From NCBI GenBank assembly GCA_019637395.1, contig JAHBVR010000024.1, forward strand, positions 1 to 64,000: a stretch of DNA of 64,000 nt. The letters are read 5' to 3'. Both the position numbers and the translations under genes were made by a program. The DNA comes from Vulcanimicrobiota bacterium (GTDB lineage Bacteria; Vulcanimicrobiota; Xenobia; Xenobiales; JADMJV01). Shown here in pieces: positions 51,473-60,264 of this stretch (its first letter is position 1; each line of letters starts with the position of its first letter). The notes below the pieces were generated by a model that saw nothing but the letters and a program-made list of their open reading frames with translations, was not told the DNA's origin and made no database searches.

Positions 51473-52939
51473 TCAGGGCCAATAGCGCTTGAGGTGGGGG
51501 CTGTCTTCCCAGCCGCCGTAGATGGTCACCGGAGTGCCTTCTTTCAGCATGTCATAGAGGGCTTCCACATCGTAGATGTGCATGCGCAGGCAGCCGTGCG
51601 AACTGGCCGAGCCGATGGACCAATCGGCGTTGGTGCCGTGAATGCCGACGCTGCCCCAGGACAGGCCGATCCAGCGCGTGCCCAGGGGGTTGCTGGGACC
51701 CGGGGGAATGGTTTCGGCTTCGCGGGCCCAGGGGGAGTCGGGAGGAATCCAACTGGGGTCTTTGACTTTTTCGGCCACTGTGAAACTTCCGGTCGGCGTA
51801 GGGTAGGCCGGCTGGCCGCAGGCCACCGGAAAGCGTACCGGCTCTTCTCCGGGACGGTCCAGCACCAGCTCGAAGCGGTTCAGGTTCACGAAGATGCGTG
51901 GGCCCAGAGCGGCCAGGGTGAGCTGGGCCACGCGACCGGTGGAGGGTAGGCCCTCGCGCTTCTGAAACTCCTTGACGGCTGACTCGGTGGGGGCGTCGAA
52001 TTCGCCGGTGATCTGCTCGTCTTTGAGCACGCCGGCATCCACCAGGCGGCGTTGCAATTGAACGATGTCCTGACCGCGGGCTCCCGGGGTCAGCATTTTG
52101 TTGCCCAGTTCTTCGCTGGAATCCACCAGGAAGTCGGCTTCCTCGCTGACCCTGCGGCCGGCCTGGTCGACCACCTCAAACTCCAGTTTACGACTTCCTT
52201 CCGGAAGATTGCGCAGGGGGAAGAGAGCCTGCCAGCTCTGGCTCTGGAAACTCAGGGCGGGCTTTTGCCATTTGCCGCCGTCCAGGCGGTAGCGTAGAGC
52301 GGCGATGCCGCTGTCATCCTGCATGAGCACGCGCACACGGAAACTGTCCTTGGGGCTGTCTTTGGCTCGCAGCGGCTCGGAGCTACCGTCGGGCAGCAGG
52401 CGTTCCAGCGACAGGCTGGGAGATTGGCGATCGGAGAAGAGGCGGCGCTTCAGGCGGGATTCATTGCCGGCGGCATCTCGCGCCACAAAGTGGATTTCGT
52501 TCCAACCGGCGCCCAGGGCCAGATTCATGCGGAACGGTCCGTCGGCGGATCCACGTATCGTGACCGAATCCGCCGCCAGAGCCGCTCCCTCGCCAGGGCT
52601 TTCGATAGAAAGCTTGGGAGGAATCGAGTCCACCTGGAGCTGGCAGTTCCAGCCCTGGCCACGCAAGCCGCCCAGCTCCACCACCAGAGGGATACTACCG
52701 TCGGCCTGATCTTCCGGTACAGCCAACCGAAAACCGTGCCAATCCCTCGCCACCGGCACTTCTCGTCCGTCAATGCGGGCCTTGACCCACCAGGGCACCC
52801 CGCTCAGGCCGAGGCGGATTTCCTGGCCGGGCCGACAAACCAACTGCGCAGGTCCCTTTTGCACGTGGGCGGGCCAGGCCAGAGCCACCAGGCCCAATCC
52901 CAATCCTCCCGCCATGAGTGCCGCTTTCGCCCTGTGCAT
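51473..52939 (-). CDS. L,D-transpeptidase with peptidoglycan-binding domain
   Basis: 488 aa from the ATG at 52939 (a TTG at 52960 is the alternative). A signal peptide (KAALMAGGLGLGLVALAWPAH) is followed by about 240 residues of beta-rich, Ig-like segments, then a PG_binding_1 domain (GARGQDIVQLQRRLVDAGVL, TESAVKEFQKREGL) and the YkuD catalytic domain: FPVACGQPAYPTPTGSFTV and HGTNADWSIGSASSHGCLRM with catalytic His, Ser-His-Gly and Cys. It cross-links peptidoglycan 3-3 or attaches proteins to it. The last base lies 3 nt from the subtilase fragment. The domain order is complete. Confidence 0.92.
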   Translation of the reverse strand: MHRAKAALMAGGLGLGLVALAWPAHVQKGPAQLVCRPGQEIRLGLSGVPWWVKARIDGREVPVARDWHGFRLAVPEDQADGSIPLVVELGGLRGQGWNCQLQVDSIPPKLSIESPGEGAALAADSVTIRGSADGPFRMNLALGAGWNEIHFVARDAAGNESRLKRRLFSDRQSPSLSLERLLPDGSSEPLRAKDSPKDSFRVRVLMQDDSGIAALRYRLDGGKWQKPALSFQSQSWQALFPLRNLPEGSRKLEFEVVDQAGRRVSEEADFLVDSSEELGNKMLTPGARGQDIVQLQRRLVDAGVLKDEQITGEFDAPTESAVKEFQKREGLPSTGRVAQLTLAALGPRIFVNLNRFELVLDRPGEEPVRFPVACGQPAYPTPTGSFTVAEKVKDPSWIPPDSPWAREAETIPPGPSNPLGTRWIGLSWGSVGIHGTNADWSIGSASSHGCLRMHIYDVEALYDMLKEGTPVTIYGGWEDSPHLKRYWP

Positions 52940-53006
52940 GTTCGTTTGAATAGTTTTCAAGAACCCACGGTTGGGTCCTGGTCATCCTCTCTGGGTGTTC
53001 GAAAAA

Positions 53007-53405
53007 TCATGAAGGCGAGGTTTTTTGCCAGGCCTCGGACAGGCCCACCAGGGCCACGCCGGCCGCGATCAGGAGGACCCCGGCCCAACGGGTAGGGGTC
53101 ACCGTCTCATTCAGCATCATGGGAGCCAGCATAGCATTGAGCACATAGGTCAAGGCTGTGAAAGGCAACACAAAAGTCAGGTCGGCGTAAGACAAAATGG
53201 ACGTCCAGATGAAGAAGAAGGTGGCCATTCCCGATACCGCCAGCCAGAAGCGCGGGGTGGAGAGCACACGGCCTATCAGCGAGAAGAAATCCCCCGGGCT
53301 GGAAATCCTGATCTCTCCCAAACCTTTCATGGTTTGGGACATCCAGATGTCCCCAAAGGTCACGGCCACAATGGCTATGAACAACAACACAATGGTCTTT
53401 CCCAC
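53007..53405 (-). CDS. Small EamA/DMT-family membrane protein
   Basis: 132 aa with four hydrophobic helices: IVLLFIAIVAVTFGDIWMSQTM, FWLAVSGMATFFFIWTSIL, LPFTALTYVLNAMLAPMMLNE and WAGVLLIAAGVALVGL. The ALTYVLNAMLAPMMLNETVTPTRWAGVLLI segment is the standard EamA half-repeat, so it is a half-size transporter that would dimerise. Transcribed divergently from lepB. Substrate unknown. Confidence 0.8.
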   Translation of the reverse strand: MGKTIVLLFIAIVAVTFGDIWMSQTMKGLGEIRISSPGDFFSLIGRVLSTPRFWLAVSGMATFFFIWTSILSYADLTFVLPFTALTYVLNAMLAPMMLNETVTPTRWAGVLLIAAGVALVGLSEAWQKTSPS

Positions 53406-53472
53406 GCTGACTTCCTTCTGTCCTTGAACGGCTTGAGCAGGGAGGGTTCAATGGCAGCAAGAAGCCGCCGAA

Positions 53473-54081
53473 GTGACCGAGACTCACCTTTTTATCGCTC
53501 TTTACGCGTTGACTTTTGCTCGCCTGGTGATTTATTTCCAGCCGAAGCTTATATCCGAACCCCTCAAGCGTCGAAACGTCAACGAGTTCATCGACTCGAT
53601 TGTACATGCCGGGGTGAGCGCCTTGCTGCTCATCCACTTTATCGTGCGTAGCTACTACATTCCCTCCGGGTCGATGATCCCGACCCTGCTGGTCAAAGAC
53701 TACATCCTGGTCAACGAACTGCAGTACCGCTTCGCCAAGCCGGCGCGCGGCGACGTGGCCGTTTTTCATCCGCCCGACACCTACCACGGCAACAAGGAAG
53801 ACCTGATCAAGCGCGTGGTGGGCATCGAAGGGGATCTGATCGAGGTCAAGGGCGGCAAGCTCTATCGCAACAATGAAGTCGTCGAGGAGCCGTTCATCAA
53901 AGAAGCCATCAACGAGCCCTTCGAGCAGTATCGAGTGAAAAAGGGCTGCGCCTTCATGATGGGCGACAATCGCAATGACTCGTTCGATTCTCGCTACTGG
54001 CATGATGTGCCCCTGGACCACTACGTGGGCAAAGCCGAATTTATCTTTTGGCCACCCCATCGGGTGGGTCGAATTCGCTGA
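53473..54081 (+). CDS. lepB: Signal peptidase I
   Basis: Cuts signal peptides from exported proteins at the outer face of the inner membrane. 202 aa from a GTG start (ATG-type starts are out of frame). Two N-terminal hydrophobic stretches (LFIALYALTFARLVIYF and GVSALLLIHFIV) precede the catalytic domain: SGSMIPTLLVKDYILVN (catalytic Ser), DLIKRVVGIEGD (catalytic Lys) and MMGDNRNDSFDSRYWHDVPL. It ends just upstream of the tRNA-Ala promoter. Confidence 0.94.
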   Translation: MTETHLFIALYALTFARLVIYFQPKLISEPLKRRNVNEFIDSIVHAGVSALLLIHFIVRSYYIPSGSMIPTLLVKDYILVNELQYRFAKPARGDVAVFHPPDTYHGNKEDLIKRVVGIEGDLIEVKGGKLYRNNEVVEEPFIKEAINEPFEQYRVKKGCAFMMGDNRNDSFDSRYWHDVPLDHYVGKAEFIFWPPHRVGRIR

Positions 54082-54085
54082 CGCC

Positions 54086-54114
54086 TTGACCCTCGCGGCT
54101 GAGCGGAGTATACT
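54086..54114 (+). promoter_or_regulatory. Sigma-70-type promoter of tRNA-Ala
   Basis: TTGACC (-35) and TATACT (-10) separated by exactly 17 nt, with the -10 ending 12 nt before the tRNA 5' end. It is the clearest housekeeping promoter in the window. Confidence 0.85.
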
Positions 54115-54126
54115 CCCCACAGTCTT

Positions 54127-54202
54127 GGGGATATAGCTCAGCTGGGAGAGCGCTTCGTTCGCATCGAAGAGGTCAGGGGTTCGAGTCCCCTTATCTCCAC
54201 CA
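54127..54202 (+). tRNA. tRNA-Ala (anticodon CGC)
   Basis: 76 nt, folding as a standard cloverleaf. The acceptor arm GGGGATA/TATCTCC contains the G3-U70 wobble pair that marks alanine tRNAs. D stem GCTC/GAGC, anticodon stem CTTCG/CGAAG with loop TTCGCAT (anticodon CGC, reading GCG), T stem AGGGG/CCCCT with TTCGAGT loop. The 3' CCA is encoded. Confidence 0.95.
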
Positions 54203-54214
54203 AGAAACAAAACA

Positions 54215-54236
54215 AGCCCGCTTAAGCGGGCTTTTT
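54215..54236 (+). terminator. Rho-independent terminator after tRNA-Ala
   Basis: AGCCCGCT/AGCGGGCT stem with a minimal TA centre, followed by TTTTT. Confidence 0.9.
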
Positions 54237-54260
54237 AGATCGGCGGCGAAGCTTTCCAGG

Positions 54261-54800
54261 GTGGAAAAGCAGCCGGAGTTCAAAGACAAGTGGATCCTGG
54301 CCTGGTTTGCGGTCTGGTTCCTTCTTTTTCTGCCGTTGGGCATGAGCTCGGTGCCCGAGACGCACGGCGCCTACTGGCGCGAGGTCCTGATCCTGCCCCT
54401 GGTGATGGGAACCATCTTCACCGTGCTGGCGGGGTTGGCGCGGCCGGCCGGCTGGATCTCCATTGCGGGCTTGTATATCATGGCTCGCTTTCTCCCGGAG
54501 CTGGATTCGCGCAATCTGCAGGCCTATTTCTTGGTCGCTTCCTATTTTACGCTATTTTTCTCGGTGGGCGAGCGCCTGACGCTGGGCAAGCTCCTGAAGG
54601 TGGCGGGGATGGCAGGGGGGGCGCTGACCTTCGCCTACTTCCTGGATCCCGGGCTGGACCGGGCCGGCTTCGGCCAGGGGATGTGCAACTGGCTGGTCTT
54701 GATTCTGGCTCTGGTGGTGGTAAACGGGATGCAGCGCGTGGCGACCTCGCTTTTCAAGCGCAAGGAGGCCAACCGACTGGACTGGATCGATACGCAGTAA
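54261..54800 (+). CDS. Hypothetical membrane protein, paralogue of 50198-50722
   Basis: 179 aa from GTG at 54261, with five or six hydrophobic helices. It shares with the protein at 50198 the AYWREVLIL motif, [39 protein letters not shown] and VVNGMQRV near the end. The tail is basic ([10 protein letters not shown]). It lies between tRNA-Ala and clpP. No known family; function unknown. Confidence 0.7.
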   Translation: MEKQPEFKDKWILAWFAVWFLLFLPLGMSSVPETHGAYWREVLILPLVMGTIFTVLAGLARPAGWISIAGLYIMARFLPELDSRNLQAYFLVASYFTLFFSVGERLTLGKLLKVAGMAGGALTFAYFLDPGLDRAGFGQGMCNWLVLILALVVVNGMQRVATSLFKRKEANRLDWIDTQ

Positions 54801-54910
54801 ATTTAGGGCTACCCAAATGGGCAGATTGTGGAGGCTTTGTCTCCTCAAGGAAGGGTTGGGTAGTGGGGCTGCGAAGGCGCGGATCACAAACAAATCCGGC
54901 AGGAGAAAGC

Positions 54911-55510
54911 ATGTTCCAGAATACTCTCATTCCCTACGTGGTCGAGCAGACGGCGCGCGGCGAGCGCAGCTACGACATCTACTCGCGCCTGCTCAAGAAC
55001 CGCATCATCTTCATCGGAGATGCCATCGACGACCACATTGCCAATCTGGTCATCGCCCAACTTCTCTTCCTGGAACAGGAAGACCCGGACAAGGATATCG
55101 ACGTCTACATCAACAGCCCCGGTGGTTCGGTCACCTCGGGGTTGGCCATGTATGACTGCATGCAGTTGGTCAAGCCGGATGTCTCCTGCATTTGCATGGG
55201 CATGGCCGCCTCGGCCGCGGCCGTGTTGCTGGCCGGTGGAGCCAAAGGCAAGCGTTACGCTCTGCCCTACAGCCGCATTATGATTCACCAACCCTGGATC
55301 GGTCAGATCGGCGGTCAAGCCACCGACATCGACATCCACGCCCGCCAGATTCTCAAGACGCGCGCTCTGCTGAACCAGATCCTGGCCGACCACACCGGCC
55401 AGCCGCTCGACCGCGTCGAAAGAGACACCGAGCGCGACTACTACATGTCGGCGGCCGAGGCGGTGGAATACGGCCTGATCGACCAGGTTATTACCCGCGA
55501 CGCACGCTAA
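54911..55510 (+). CDS. clpP: ATP-dependent Clp protease proteolytic subunit
   Basis: Tetradecameric serine peptidase working with ClpX/ClpA/ClpC. 199 aa from the ATG at 54911, with GGAG upstream; longer readings of this frame are not family-like. Catalytic triad: Ser in [14 protein letters not shown], His in IMIHQPW, Asp in [41 protein letters not shown] is the standard N-terminal loop and handle. No clpX follows; the next gene, 4 nt away, is hemE, an unusual pairing. Confidence 0.96.
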   Translation: MFQNTLIPYVVEQTARGERSYDIYSRLLKNRIIFIGDAIDDHIANLVIAQLLFLEQEDPDKDIDVYINSPGGSVTSGLAMYDCMQLVKPDVSCICMGMAASAAAVLLAGGAKGKRYALPYSRIMIHQPWIGQIGGQATDIDIHARQILKTRALLNQILADHTGQPLDRVERDTERDYYMSAAEAVEYGLIDQVITRDAR

Positions 55511-55514
55511 AGGA

Positions 55515-56543
55515 ATGGAGACCCTGTTCCTGCGGGCCTGCCGCAACCAGCCAATCGAGCGCGTGCCGGTCTGGTTGATGCGGCAGGCCGGCCGCTACAT
55601 GGCGGAATACCGTGAGTTACGGGCCCGCCACTCTTTTTTGGAGCTGTGCAAGCAGCCCGATCTGGCCGCCGAAGTCACTTTGCACGCCCGCCAGGTGTTG
55701 CAGGTGGACGCGGCCATTTTGTTTGCCGACATTTTGCTCATCGTCGAGTGCCTGGGGCTCAAGTTGACCTTCGCCAAAGGCGACGGGCCGGTCATCAGCG
55801 AGGCTGTGCGTACGCCCGAAGCGGTTTCCAGGTTGCCCAGGCAGATCGAGGTGGGCGAGCTGGACTACGTCTACAAAGCCGTCAGCCTGATTCGCCAGGA
55901 GTTACCCCCCGAGATCTCTTTGATCGGCTTCGCGGGCGCCCCTTTCACGGTCGCCTCTTATTGTGTGGAAGGCGGGAGCTCCCGAGAGTTTCTGCACACG
56001 AAGCGGCTCATGTACTGCGATTTCCAGGCCTGGGACCGCTTGATGAGCACGCTGGCCGAAGCCACCGCCGAATATCTGAAGCGCCAGATCGAGGCGGGCG
56101 CGGATAGCGTTCAGCTCTTTGATTCCTGGGCGGGATGCCTGTCGCCGGCCGACTATCGCAAATATGTCAAGCCCTACAGCACAAAGGTCCTGCAGAGTCT
56201 ACCTGCCGATATCGTGAAGATCCACTTTGGCCGCGGCACCGCGCTGCTGCTGCAAGACATGGCCGAGTGTGGCGCCGACGTGGTGGGCGTGGACTTTATG
56301 ACCCCGCTGGCCTGGGCCCGCCAACAGGTGGGCGGTAAAGCGCTGCAGGGCAATCTGGACCCGGCCGTCTTGCTCACCGACCGCGAAACGGTGCGCAACG
56401 AAGTGGAAGAGGTGCTGCGCCAGGGCGGCGGCCAGGGACATGTCTTTAATCTGGGTCATGGAATTGTTCCCCAGACGCCGGTAGACCTGGTGAAATACCT
56501 GGTGGAAACGGTACGGGAACAATCGAGTGTCTCATTCTTATGA
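55515..56543 (+). CDS. hemE: Uroporphyrinogen decarboxylase
   Basis: Decarboxylates the four acetate side chains of uroporphyrinogen III to give coproporphyrinogen III. 342 aa. Signatures: PVWLMRQAGRYMAEYRELR, LFADILLIVECLGLKLTFAKGDGPVI, GFAGAPFTVASYCVEGG, LFDSWAGCLSP, HFGRGTALLLQDMAECGADVVGVDF and GHGIVPQTPVDLVKYLVE. The active-site Asp normally in FSDIL is kept as FADIL. It starts 4 nt after clpP and overlaps the next gene by 17 nt. Confidence 0.96.
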   Translation: METLFLRACRNQPIERVPVWLMRQAGRYMAEYRELRARHSFLELCKQPDLAAEVTLHARQVLQVDAAILFADILLIVECLGLKLTFAKGDGPVISEAVRTPEAVSRLPRQIEVGELDYVYKAVSLIRQELPPEISLIGFAGAPFTVASYCVEGGSSREFLHTKRLMYCDFQAWDRLMSTLAEATAEYLKRQIEAGADSVQLFDSWAGCLSPADYRKYVKPYSTKVLQSLPADIVKIHFGRGTALLLQDMAECGADVVGVDFMTPLAWARQQVGGKALQGNLDPAVLLTDRETVRNEVEEVLRQGGGQGHVFNLGHGIVPQTPVDLVKYLVETVREQSSVSFL

Positions 56544-57888
56544 TCTGATCATCGTGGGCGGCGGCCTGACCGGGCTGACGGCCGCCTACCGCGCTCAGCA
56601 ACGCGGCTGGAAGTTCTTGCTGCTGGAAGCCTCCGAGCGTCTGGGCGGCTCGCTGGAAACGCTGCACTCCGACGGCCTGCTCCAGGAACTGGGCGCGGAA
56701 TCGATGGTCACGGCCAAACCGTGGGGTAAGGATCTCATTCTCGAGTTGGGACTGGGTGACCAACTGGTCAGCCCTCAACCTGAGTTTCACAAAACTCTGA
56801 TCGTGCGTGGCGGCCAACTGGTGCCCATTCCGGAGGGTCTGCGCTTGCTGGCGCCCAGTCAATGGATTCCTTTCCTACGCTCGCCGGCCGTGAGCTGGTT
56901 GGGCAAGCTGCGCATGGGTCTGGAGTTTTTTGTCAAGCCGCGCCAGGATGTTCGCGATGAATCACTGGCTTCTTTCGTGCGCCGGCGCCTGGGCAAAGAG
57001 GCTCTGGAGCGCATTGCCCAGCCGATGGTGGCGGGCATCTACACGGCTGATCCGGAAACGCTCAGTATGCGGGCTACCTTGCCGCAGTTTCTCGAGTACG
57101 AGCGCAAGTACGGCAGTGTCTGCCGGGGCTTGCTGCTCAGTCCGGAGGCGCGCGCCAGCCGGGGTCCACGTTATCATTTATTCAACAGCCTCAAAGGCGG
57201 CTTCGGCCAGTTGATTCAGGCCCTGCGCGCCCGCTTGCCGGACGAAAGCATCCGCTGCGGACGGCCGGTAGGGCACATTCGACCGCTCGAGGACGGCTGG
57301 CAGGTGGACGGGGAAACGGCTCCGCGCTTGTTGCTGGCCGCACCCACCTACGCCATGGCCGACCTGCTGCGCCCTTTCGACGCCCCGGCCGCCAGTTTGC
57401 TGCAGAAGCAGGAGTACCTTTCTTCGGCCACCGTGAATCTTGGTTATCCACTGACCGCCGCCGACGCCGCCACCCGAGGCTACGGTTTTGTCGTGCCGGC
57501 GGTGGAGGGTCGCGACATTTTGGCCTGCACTTTCAGTCACCGCAAATATCCCGAGCGCACTCCTCCCGACATGGCCTTGCTGCGCACTTACGTAGGGGGA
57601 GCCTCTCGGCCCGAGGCCATGGCCTGGAACGATGAGGAGATGATTGCCCGCAGCCACATGGAGCTGTCGCGTTTGCTGAAGATTGGAGAGCCTCCCATAA
57701 GCGCCGTGGTCAAGCGCTATGTACGCGCCATGCCGCTCTATCGGGTGGGTCACCTGGAGTGGTTGAGCACGCTTGAGGATTGCCTGGCGCGTTGGCCGGG
57801 CCTGGGATGGGCCGGCAACGCTTACCGCGGGGTAGGCATCCCCGACTGCGTCCGGTCGGCTAATGAGGCGGTAGCACGCCTGGGCTGA
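56527..57888 (+). CDS. hemG: Oxygen-dependent protoporphyrinogen oxidase (HemG/HemY type)
   Basis: FAD-dependent oxidation in late haem synthesis. 453 aa from GTG at 56527, overlapping hemE by 17 nt. The FAD-binding motif is DLIIVGGGLTGLTAAYRAQQRG, followed by FLLLEASERLGGSLETLHSDGLLQELGAESM. ESLASFVRRRLGKEALERIAQPMVAGIYTADPETLSMRA is the central family region, and LGWAGNAYRGVGIPDCVRSANEAV the C-terminal FAD site. The earlier enzyme HemN/HemF and ferrochelatase are not in the window. In some bacteria, homologues oxidise coproporphyrinogen instead. Confidence 0.92.
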   Translation: MSHSYDLIIVGGGLTGLTAAYRAQQRGWKFLLLEASERLGGSLETLHSDGLLQELGAESMVTAKPWGKDLILELGLGDQLVSPQPEFHKTLIVRGGQLVPIPEGLRLLAPSQWIPFLRSPAVSWLGKLRMGLEFFVKPRQDVRDESLASFVRRRLGKEALERIAQPMVAGIYTADPETLSMRATLPQFLEYERKYGSVCRGLLLSPEARASRGPRYHLFNSLKGGFGQLIQALRARLPDESIRCGRPVGHIRPLEDGWQVDGETAPRLLLAAPTYAMADLLRPFDAPAASLLQKQEYLSSATVNLGYPLTAADAATRGYGFVVPAVEGRDILACTFSHRKYPERTPPDMALLRTYVGGASRPEAMAWNDEEMIARSHMELSRLLKIGEPPISAVVKRYVRAMPLYRVGHLEWLSTLEDCLARWPGLGWAGNAYRGVGIPDCVRSANEAVARLG

Positions 57889-58507
57889 AGGCCGAGGGGC
57901 AGAGGCTGGCCAGGCAGCAATCCGGGCAACGCGGCTTCTTGGCCAGGCAGACGTAGCGTCCGTGCAGAAGCAAACGCGAGGACCCCTGGCTCCAGTCTTT
58001 CTTGGGAAGCAGCTTTTGCAGGTCCTTCTCGACTTCCTCGGCCTCCTGCTTAGCGGTCAGTTGCAGACGCCGGGCCACCCGGCCGACGTGCGTGTCCACG
58101 ATGATACCGGGTTTGCCGAAGCATTCCCCCAAGATCAGATTGGCGGTTTTGCGGCCCACTCCGGGCAGGCTGGTGAGTTCTTCCATCGTCTCAGGCACTG
58201 TGGAGCGAAAGCGTTCCACCAGGTGGCGGCTGCAGGCCTGGATGGATTTGGCCTTGTTGCGGTAGAAGCCGGTAGGCCGGACCACTTCTTCGACTTCCTC
58301 GGGTAGGGCCTGGGCCAGCGCGGTCGGGTCGGGCCAGCGTTGAAAAAGCAGGGGAGTGACCTGGTTGACGCGCTCGTCGGTGCACTGGGCGGAGAGAATG
58401 GTGGCGATAACCAGTTCAAAGGGACTGGAATGCTTCAGCTCGACGGCCGGATTGGGAATGCTGGCCCGTAGCCGTTTGAGTATTTCGCTGGCTCGGTTTT
58501 TACTCAC
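57860..58507 (-). CDS. nth: Endonuclease III
   Basis: DNA glycosylase/AP lyase for oxidised pyrimidines. 215 aa. SPFELVIATILSAQCTDERVNQVTPLLF, the helix-hairpin-helix LPGVGRKTANLIL (catalytic Lys), VDTHVGRVARRL (catalytic Asp) and the 4Fe-4S ligands C-x6-C-x2-C-x5-C in the CLAKKPRCPDC region are all present. The 3' end overlaps the convergent protoporphyrinogen oxidase gene by 29 nt. It starts 3 nt after the FlhA_C-like gene, so they share an mRNA. Confidence 0.96.
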   Translation of the reverse strand: MSKNRASEILKRLRASIPNPAVELKHSSPFELVIATILSAQCTDERVNQVTPLLFQRWPDPTALAQALPEEVEEVVRPTGFYRNKAKSIQACSRHLVERFRSTVPETMEELTSLPGVGRKTANLILGECFGKPGIIVDTHVGRVARRLQLTAKQEAEEVEKDLQKLLPKKDWSQGSSRLLLHGRYVCLAKKPRCPDCCLASLCPSAFSPGVLPPH

Positions 58508-58510
58508 CCG

Positions 58511-59626
58511 CTAGTTCGGCCAGCGGTTGGTAGGATAGGGGAGGTGCGAGTTGGCGGCGCCACTGAATTTTAGCATGGAGTCGAGCGTATCCAGTCGGAT
58601 TTCCGGGGGTTTGTCCTCGAGGGCCAGCACCGTGACCTGCTGACTACCCGAGCGCATCAGTTCGGCCCAGGCACGCCGGTAGCGCGAGGCCACCACGAAG
58701 GTGGGGAAGGCCTGTTGCTCACGGAAAGCGGCCAGACGCGAGTAACCCAGGTGTAGAGCCTGCTGCTTCTGGCCTTCGCCGCCCACCGCCAGAGCCGCCT
58801 GAGTCTCATCGATTTTCCACACCAGCAGTGTTTCCCGGCCGTCGGCGGCCTTCTGGTAAAGCACCGGGGCCAGACGGCGGCGCACAAAGTCGAGCAGCAC
58901 CAGGGGAGCGGTTTTGACCGGTTCGTGCAGGGCTAATTCCAGCAGCACCGCGTCCAGATCGCGAATGGAGACGCGCTCGCGCAAAAGCATGCCCAGGATG
59001 GAACGTAGCTTGGCCTCGGTCAAGCCGGCCTGGCGGGCCTGGCGCCAGGCTTCCTGGGATTCGAGCAAGAGCGCGTCCAGGGGAGAGCGGGCGAAGATCT
59101 CCTGGGCGTGAATGCGGGCTACTTCGGTCAGGTGGGTGGCGATGACGGCTTTGGGCGTAAAGCGCATGTGCAGATCGCTGGGCTCCACCACCTCCTCGTC
59201 GGGAATCCAGATCGAGGGCATGGAGTAAACCGGATCATTGACTGAGGTGCCGGTGGGATAGCCTTGACGCAACGCGGTCAGATGAGGGCCATGAGCGAAA
59301 AAGAGCGTCTGGCGGGGAAAAACCTGGCCGCGCGCGGCCAGATATTCGCCCACCGTAATTTCATAGGAGTTCGCCGGTAGAGTCACTTTGTTGCGGAAGC
59401 GCACCGAAGGTAGATAAAAACCTAGCTCCATGTAGATGTGGCGGCGAATGGACTTGCAAGACTCCAGCAACGCCGCGTTCTCACCTTCGACCAAAGGGAT
59501 CAAGGCGTTGCCCAGCAGAACTTCCACGGTGGAGAGTTTGAGGGGTCCGAACTGTTTGTGAATCTCGTCGGGGTCTTCGGCCAGGGGGTTGACGGCCAGT
59601 TCTTCGGGTTCGCCTGCTTGGTCCAT
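58511..59626 (-). CDS. Second soluble FlhA/SctV cytoplasmic-domain-like protein
   Basis: 371 aa, no membrane helices. Matches to the FlhA cytoplasmic domain in order: LLGNALIPLVEGEN (37-50), YMELGFYLPSVRFRNKV (65-81), NDPVYSMPSIWIPDEEV (130-146), VIATHLTEVARIHAQEIFA (161-179), LRERVSIRDLDAVLLELAL (215-233). From about 255 on it departs from FlhA (ETLLVWKIDETQAALAVGG) and ends in a flexible tail. Unlike the 435-aa relative at 9070, the N-terminal extra domain is short and acidic. It is upstream of nth in a two-gene unit. No other export-apparatus gene is present. Function unknown. Confidence 0.72.
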   Translation of the reverse strand: MDQAGEPEELAVNPLAEDPDEIHKQFGPLKLSTVEVLLGNALIPLVEGENAALLESCKSIRRHIYMELGFYLPSVRFRNKVTLPANSYEITVGEYLAARGQVFPRQTLFFAHGPHLTALRQGYPTGTSVNDPVYSMPSIWIPDEEVVEPSDLHMRFTPKAVIATHLTEVARIHAQEIFARSPLDALLLESQEAWRQARQAGLTEAKLRSILGMLLRERVSIRDLDAVLLELALHEPVKTAPLVLLDFVRRRLAPVLYQKAADGRETLLVWKIDETQAALAVGGEGQKQQALHLGYSRLAAFREQQAFPTFVVASRYRRAWAELMRSGSQQVTVLALEDKPPEIRLDTLDSMLKFSGAANSHLPYPTNRWPN

Positions 59627-59876
59627 CCGTCTATGTTAGCAGATAAAGCGAAGTTGGAGAATGCCGGTGGGGATGATACGCAGGGCCTGGAGTTTAGCCT
59701 TTGAGAATCTTTCAGGCCGTGAGCTGGCCGAAGCATACCGTGTGGCGTGGTTCTTCAGGACGGCGCCTGGGGTTCGGGACGAGGTCAAGAAGTCCCTGAG
59801 TCCCAGTACGCCCTTCCCTACACCCTGAGGTCCGTCTGCGGTGTAATGGACTCCAATGAAATTTCTGGAGGACATT

Positions 59877-60248
59877 ATGAAACGCTGGATGATGCTGGGC
59901 TTCGCGGCCTTTACCTTGATGGGGGTGGCTCAGGCCTTGCCCGGGCGAGACGGAATGAACAGCCCGCTGTGGCCGAGCACCTGGGCCCGCTACGACACCA
60001 ATGGCAATGGTAAACTGGAAGACGGCGAGTGGAAGATTCTCCAGGAAAAGGAAAACGAAGGTGACCTTCACCTCTGGAGCCGCTTTGATCTCGACAAAGA
60101 CGGCCAGGTTGAGGACAACGAGATCGCCGACGCTCGTTTGGACTATGAACGCTGGGCTAAAAAGTCGCAGGCTGCCTACGATAGGAATGGTGACGGTGAA
60201 CTCGACGACCGCGAGCGCCTCGAATGGCGCCGTAGCTGTCCCCAATAA
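59877..60248 (+). CDS. Exported EF-hand calcium-binding protein
   Basis: 123 aa from the ATG at 59877, with TGGAGG upstream. A signal peptide (MMLGFAAFTLMGVAQA) is followed by three canonical EF-hand loops: DTNGNGKLEDGE, DLDKDGQVEDNE and DRNGDGELDDRE, each with Asp/Asn at 1, 3, 5 and Glu at 12. Such small proteins bind Ca2+ outside the cytoplasm; a partner is not evident. The 250-nt gap upstream (59627-59876) holds no gene I can see. Confidence 0.9.
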   Translation: MKRWMMLGFAAFTLMGVAQALPGRDGMNSPLWPSTWARYDTNGNGKLEDGEWKILQEKENEGDLHLWSRFDLDKDGQVEDNEIADARLDYERWAKKSQAAYDRNGDGELDDRERLEWRRSCPQ

Positions 60249-60264
60249 AGAGGCGTGGGTCTGC

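Noticed and set aside
54290-54910. Upstream in-frame extension of clpP
   Set aside because: It reads through the neighbouring membrane protein gene in another frame; ClpP begins with its canonical N-terminus at 54911.
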